Positions 61,360 to 64,000 of a DNA stretch of 64,000 nt are shown here, piece after piece. Numbering within the stretch: position 1 is the stretch's first letter; each line of letters starts with the position of its first letter. The stretch lies in the NCBI RefSeq assembly GCF_042432495.1, contig NZ_JBHLXC010000010.1, positions 27,770 to 91,769 on the forward strand, written 5' to 3'. Under the pieces are notes generated by a model. The model saw nothing but the letters and a program-made list of their open reading frames with translations. It was not told the DNA's origin and made no database searches. The DNA is from Pseudochelatococcus lubricantis (GTDB lineage: Bacteria; Pseudomonadota; Alphaproteobacteria; Rhizobiales; Beijerinckiaceae). A program made the translations under genes and the position numbers.

Positions 61360-62480
61360 CGAGAACATTCCTTCACAATTTCGAGCCGGCGACAGCGAGC
61401 CCCATTAGCGGCGCCACCGTTGATCTGGAAGTCTCAGACATCGAGGATGCCGGCATTCGGGAAGTACTGCAGACGCCCGGCGCTGCATATGGTGCGTGGT
61501 CGATCCTGGACGCATTGCTGGCACCGACCGGCCTGGGAACGCCGTTCATCTTCAAGGAGCCGCTGGGACAGGCGCGTGAAGTCAAAGTCGCCCTGTCCGG
61601 CCTGTTCGGACGCTTCGTCGCTCGCGCCTATCTTGAGCGCTACTTCAATCTCTCCATCTTCGCCCATCTCGACAGCCGAACGATTGATCTCGACCGCCGA
61701 CGGCGGATCAAGGTCACGCGCCTGTCGCGTGGCGATCTGCCCGACTGGATCGCCTGTGCCGCCGATCTATCCTCCCTGACGGTGGCCGAAGCGAAACGGT
61801 GTCATGATGTCGGCGGCCCGGCGAAAGCGCTGAACCGCGTGTGAACCCAAGCCGGAAGGATTGATGTCACAGTACAAGGCCGCAAGGTCACGGTGCAGTG
61901 TATTGCGATTGCAACGCGCTGGGGCATGGCCGCAGCAGGCCCGGCCGAGGCTCATCTTTCAGTTCGTGATCCGATAGATGAAGGCGAGCCTATCGATCCT
62001 CAAGAGAAGGACCCGCTCTTCATCGGACTTCTGCGCCTGCATATCGCCAATTTGATTAAGCCGCTCGGTCACGCCGAGCTGGCCGGCGCACTCTACCGCA
62101 TCACCCATCAGCCATTCGCGCGCAGGCTCCAAGACGACCTCGGACGCGCCCGGACGCTGCTGGACGCCGCTCCGGTAAGAGAAGTTGAGAAGGCGACCGC
62201 CATGGACAGGCTTATCGGCGGTATCGTCACGCGAGCGGGGCCGATCACTGACGTCGATGCCGCGCCCGCCGACCAGGAAGTGCTCGCCTGCCTAAACCTC
62301 CGCCCGGTCTTCGTTGGGATCGAGCGCGATCTCATCCGAGCCGCCATCGACGCGGAGCCGCAGACTGTGCGTACTCGCCTGACGCAGATAGTGAGTCCGG
62401 ATGAATTTGCGCGACCAGATCGCGCCGGTGGCTGGATCGTCCCGCTTGGTCAGGAGCGGCGCATCATCGGCAGCACCTGA
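61356..62480 (+). pseudogene. Third gene of the hipBA operon, unknown function, interrupted by one nonsense codon
   Basis: The frame runs MTRTFLHNFEPATASPISGA to NRV, meets TGA at 61842-61844, and continues open in the same frame through TQAGRIDVTVQGRKVTVQCI, IAIATRWGMAAAGPAEAHLS and LFIGLLRLHIANLIKPLGHA to the TGA at 62478-62480. A single change from TGG (Trp) to TGA explains it. The full product would be 374 residues, soluble and mostly helical, with no motif I recognise. Coupled to hipA by an ATGA overlap. The stop may be a true mutation or a sequencing error. Confidence 0.75.
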
Positions 62481-62551
62481 ATCAGCGGCAACCGAACATA
62501 CACACTATGGGGAAGCAGCCGACACCAGACGCGGCACGATCAGGAGGCAGA

Positions 62552-62720
62552 ATGATGGAAGCGCGGGAGAACGATCTCTCGAACGAGGCAGCGGCTTTAG
62601 CCGATATCCTCAAATGGTCGGCCGATCCCCAGGCTGGCAACGCGACGCTCTGCGCCGACTGTGCAGCCAGCCGCCACCTGGCTCCGACCGGGTTGCAGCG
62701 TGGAGGGGCGTTCTCACCCC
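62552..62720 (+). pseudogene. N-terminal fragment of a defence-type ATPase, frameshifted
   Basis: AGGAGG lies just before ATG 62552, which starts MMEARENDLSNEAAALADIL, KWSAD. After codon ~26 the frame shifts by one base; the other frame reads GWQRDALRRLCS. The two halves give the expected LxxILxWSxDRPxWQRDALRRL beginning of a group of large ATP-binding proteins that occur in defence islands. The remainder of the gene is deleted after about 62665. Family assignment is from memory of the motif. Confidence 0.5.
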
Positions 62721-62802
62721 GGCTTTGATACTTGCCACCTCCCGCCTTGCTCGCTGTTCGTTCATTTTCACGCACGCGCGCGGGCTACCTGGAGTGCATA
62801 CG

Positions 62803-63216
62803 GTGGCTGAACTTGACGACGAAAATGGAGACTTTGAGCCGCTTGCCGTGGGTAAAATGGTGGTGGCTCCAGGCCTTACAGACAAGCAGATCGAGAACCA
62901 GTTCGAGGGGGGCGTCTGCGGGTGGTGCAGGAAAAGAATGACATTTTCCTGTCCCACGTGATGACCTTCATCCGAGGTGACGGTGGTCTGTGGGGAAATC
63001 TGCGACCGGAGTATCAGAGACGCCTGCGGTGGGACCGGAAAAAGAAGTCCAAGCTCATCGAGAGTTTCATCATGAATGTGCCGGTGCCGCCGGTGTTCTT
63101 GTATGAAAAGGACCTTGGCCGCTTCGAGGTCATGGACGGTCAGCAGCGCCTCAATGCCATCGCTGAATTTTTTTCGGGCAAGTTCGCCCTGGACGGCTTG
63201 GAAATCTGGAAGGCCC
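62803..63216 (+). pseudogene. DUF262 (GmrSD/ParB-like) protein fragment, frameshifted and 3'-truncated
   Basis: Starts with GTG at 62803 (GGAG 8 nt upstream): AELDDENGDFEPLAVGKM, VVAPGLTDKQIENQFEGG. A run of six G at about 62908-62914 shifts the frame; the continuation is RVVQEKNDIFLSHVMTFIRG, WGNLRPEYQRRLRWDRKKKS and MNVPVPPVFLYEKDLGRFEV, then MDGQQRLNAI, the DUF262 DGQQR signature. The gene is cut near 63216 where an istB tail begins. DUF262 proteins act in modification-dependent restriction and other phage defence. Confidence 0.8.
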
Positions 63217-63217
63217 T

Positions 63218-63499
63218 TACCTGCCGTTCGAGGCCAACGCCGCCCATCTGTTCTTCCAGCTGGTGTCCCGACGCTATGAGAAGGGCTTAATCCTGATCAC
63301 TTCAAATCGCTCCGTGGGCGAATGGGGAAGTGTTTTTGGGGATCCCGTCGTCGCAACGGCGATACTGGATCGCCTGCTTCACCACTCGACGGTCATCACC
63401 ATCCGCGGCGACAGCTACCGGCTTCGCGAAAAGCGCAGGTCCGGCCTTCTGCAGAAGGCCGGACCTGCGCTCGAGACAAACGAAAACGCCACAGCATGA
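63218..63499 (+). pseudogene. IS21-family helper IstB, C-terminal fragment
   Basis: The frame reads YLPFEANAAHLFFQLVSRRY, then GLILITSNRSVGEWGSVFGD, PVVATAILDRLLHHSTVITI and RGDSYRLREKRRSGLLQK before TGA at 63497-63499, the typical end of IstB including the SNxxxGEWG sensor. The ATPase N-terminus and istA are missing. It is fused in sequence to the DUF262 remnant. Confidence 0.85.
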
Positions 63500-63553
63500 G
63501 AGGGGTCAGTTCATCAGTTCCCCAAAGGGGTCAAATCTGCAGTTCGCTTGACA
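63500..63553 (+). repeat. Likely right end of the IS21-type element
   Basis: After the istB stop, GAGGGGTCAGTTCATCAGTT and GGGGTCAAATCTGCAGTTCG form repeated GGGGTCA...CAGTTC units and finish CTTGACA, as at IS21-group ends that carry multiple terminal repeats. The neighbouring gene on the minus strand loses similarity exactly here, at about 63553. Confidence 0.55.
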
Positions 63554-63853
63554 CGCCGAACCGGAGTCGCGGGAGCGATGTTGCCAGAAATTGTCAATCG
63601 CGGCGAGCGCGTTGCTCGTCCGCAAGGTAAGCTTTCCAGAGCCGGAGGTATCTTTCACCTGTTCGACAAGGGCGCCAGAGCCATCGATACGGTCCAGATC
63701 TTCAGCGCCTTCGAGAACGAGGATCTCATCGTCGGTCAGTTCGAGCCAAGTGTCGATACTGCGCAATATCTGATAGGAGTAGCCTCGCATTGGCCCGACG
63801 GCTTCCCGGGCGGGATCGTTTACAAGTGGGTTGAGACTAGCATCATTTTGCAT
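63506..63853 (-). pseudogene. N-terminal fragment of a DUF4297/Cap4-like defence nuclease, truncated by the IS end
   Basis: From ATG 63853 the product reads REAVGPMRGYSYQILRSIDT, WLELTDDEILVLEGAEDLDR and ALVEQVKDTSGSGKLTLRTS, NALAAIDNFW, matching the opening of dsDNA-endonuclease effectors with a DUF4297-like fold (GYxYQ..., E-D-D..., QVKDT catalytic Gln-x-Lys). At about 63553 similarity ends and the last 17 codons run through IS sequence. The effector domain's remainder and any CD-NTase partner are not in the window. Confidence 0.65.
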
Positions 63854-63878
63854 TCGGTGATCTAGGCGATGTCTGCAT

Positions 63879-64000
63879 TCATCTGATCCATATCATTGCG
63901 CAAGCGAGATGCACGAAGCCCATGAAGGCTTTGATCGTCTTTTCGCAACGCAATGCGATACGGCGGAACCGCTTGAGCTTGTTGAAGAAACATTCGACCT
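63879..64000 (-). CDS. IS5-family transposase, C-terminal end (rest outside window)
   Basis: The minus-strand frame entering at the window edge encodes VECFFNKLKRFRRIALRCEK, TIKAFMGFVHLACAMIWIR and a stop at 63881-63879. This is the standard end of IS5/IS427-group DDE transposases (the final Glu of the DDE triad lies in VECFFN). The terminal inverted repeat should lie between 63854 and 63878. Confidence 0.85.
   Translation of the reverse strand, partial: VECFFNKLKRFRRIALRCEKTIKAFMGFVHLACAMIWIR

Noticed and set aside
1..64000. CRISPR array or rRNA operon
   Set aside because: I saw no regularly spaced direct repeats of CRISPR type, no cas genes and no rRNA sequence.

Overview
The window is GC-rich chromosomal DNA, most likely from an alphaproteobacterium of the Hyphomicrobiales (Rhizobiales) type. 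Support comes from a class I lysyl-tRNA synthetase, the rpmH-rnpA-yidC-engB block with argB close by, a full cydABXDC operon, and a GATCAGATGG/CCATCTGATC intergenic palindrome of the kind scattered through such genomes. I do not assign a genus.

Positions 1-43,324 are mostly core genome. In order: the end of an aldo/keto reductase; L-lactate dehydrogenase lldD; a VIT-type transporter; the cytochrome bd operon cydA-cydB-cydX-cydD-cydC (3060-9351), whose leader is rich in inverted repeats; beta-carbonic anhydrase; Xaa-Pro aminopeptidase; lysK; and a radical SAM protein. An AT-rich gap then leads into a horizontally acquired-looking surface-glycan pair: a 1493-residue GT4/methyltransferase/GT2/methyltransferase protein and a methyltransferase with a coiled-coil tail. 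Next come an APH-like/ATPase fusion, a DUF47-like protein coupled to a pyruvate-phosphate-dikinase-like protein without its C-terminal barrel, uracil-DNA glycosylase, an EamA transporter, a phosphatase, ettA, tam, opgC, an EmrE-type exporter, argB, DUF423, engB, yidC, rnpA and rpmH. A flavoprotein lacking the redox cysteines plus a histidine kinase, and tRNA-Arg(ACG), close this part.

From the tRNA onward the content is accessory. A decayed IS66 element and a serine recombinase broken by a 14-bp tandem duplication (43.5-46.3 kb) come first. A 10-kb block of small oxidoreductases and regulators follows (46.5-57.9 kb): AraC, SDR, RidA, LysR, AKR, an NTF2-like protein, SDR, two TetR, an EthD-like protein, a glyoxalase-fold protein, an FMN reductase, a YciI-like protein and an epimerase. 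It looks like an electrophile/xenobiotic detoxification island. One TetR probably controls both ends of its sub-cluster, because the same doubled operator (ATTGTCAGTTTCTGACAAT type) lies at 53,893-53,938 and 57,909-57,956.

The last 6 kb (58.0-64.0 kb) is a graveyard of a conjugative/defence island: trbL and trbF scraps fused in frame to dehydrogenase and dienelactone-hydrolase tails, a truncated KAP-family (QatA-like) ATPase, an intact-looking hipBA pair followed by an unknown third gene stopped by one nonsense codon, a frameshifted ATPase start, a frameshifted DUF262 gene cut by an IS21 istB tail, the N-terminus of a DUF4297/Cap4-like nuclease, and the end of an IS5-type transposase.
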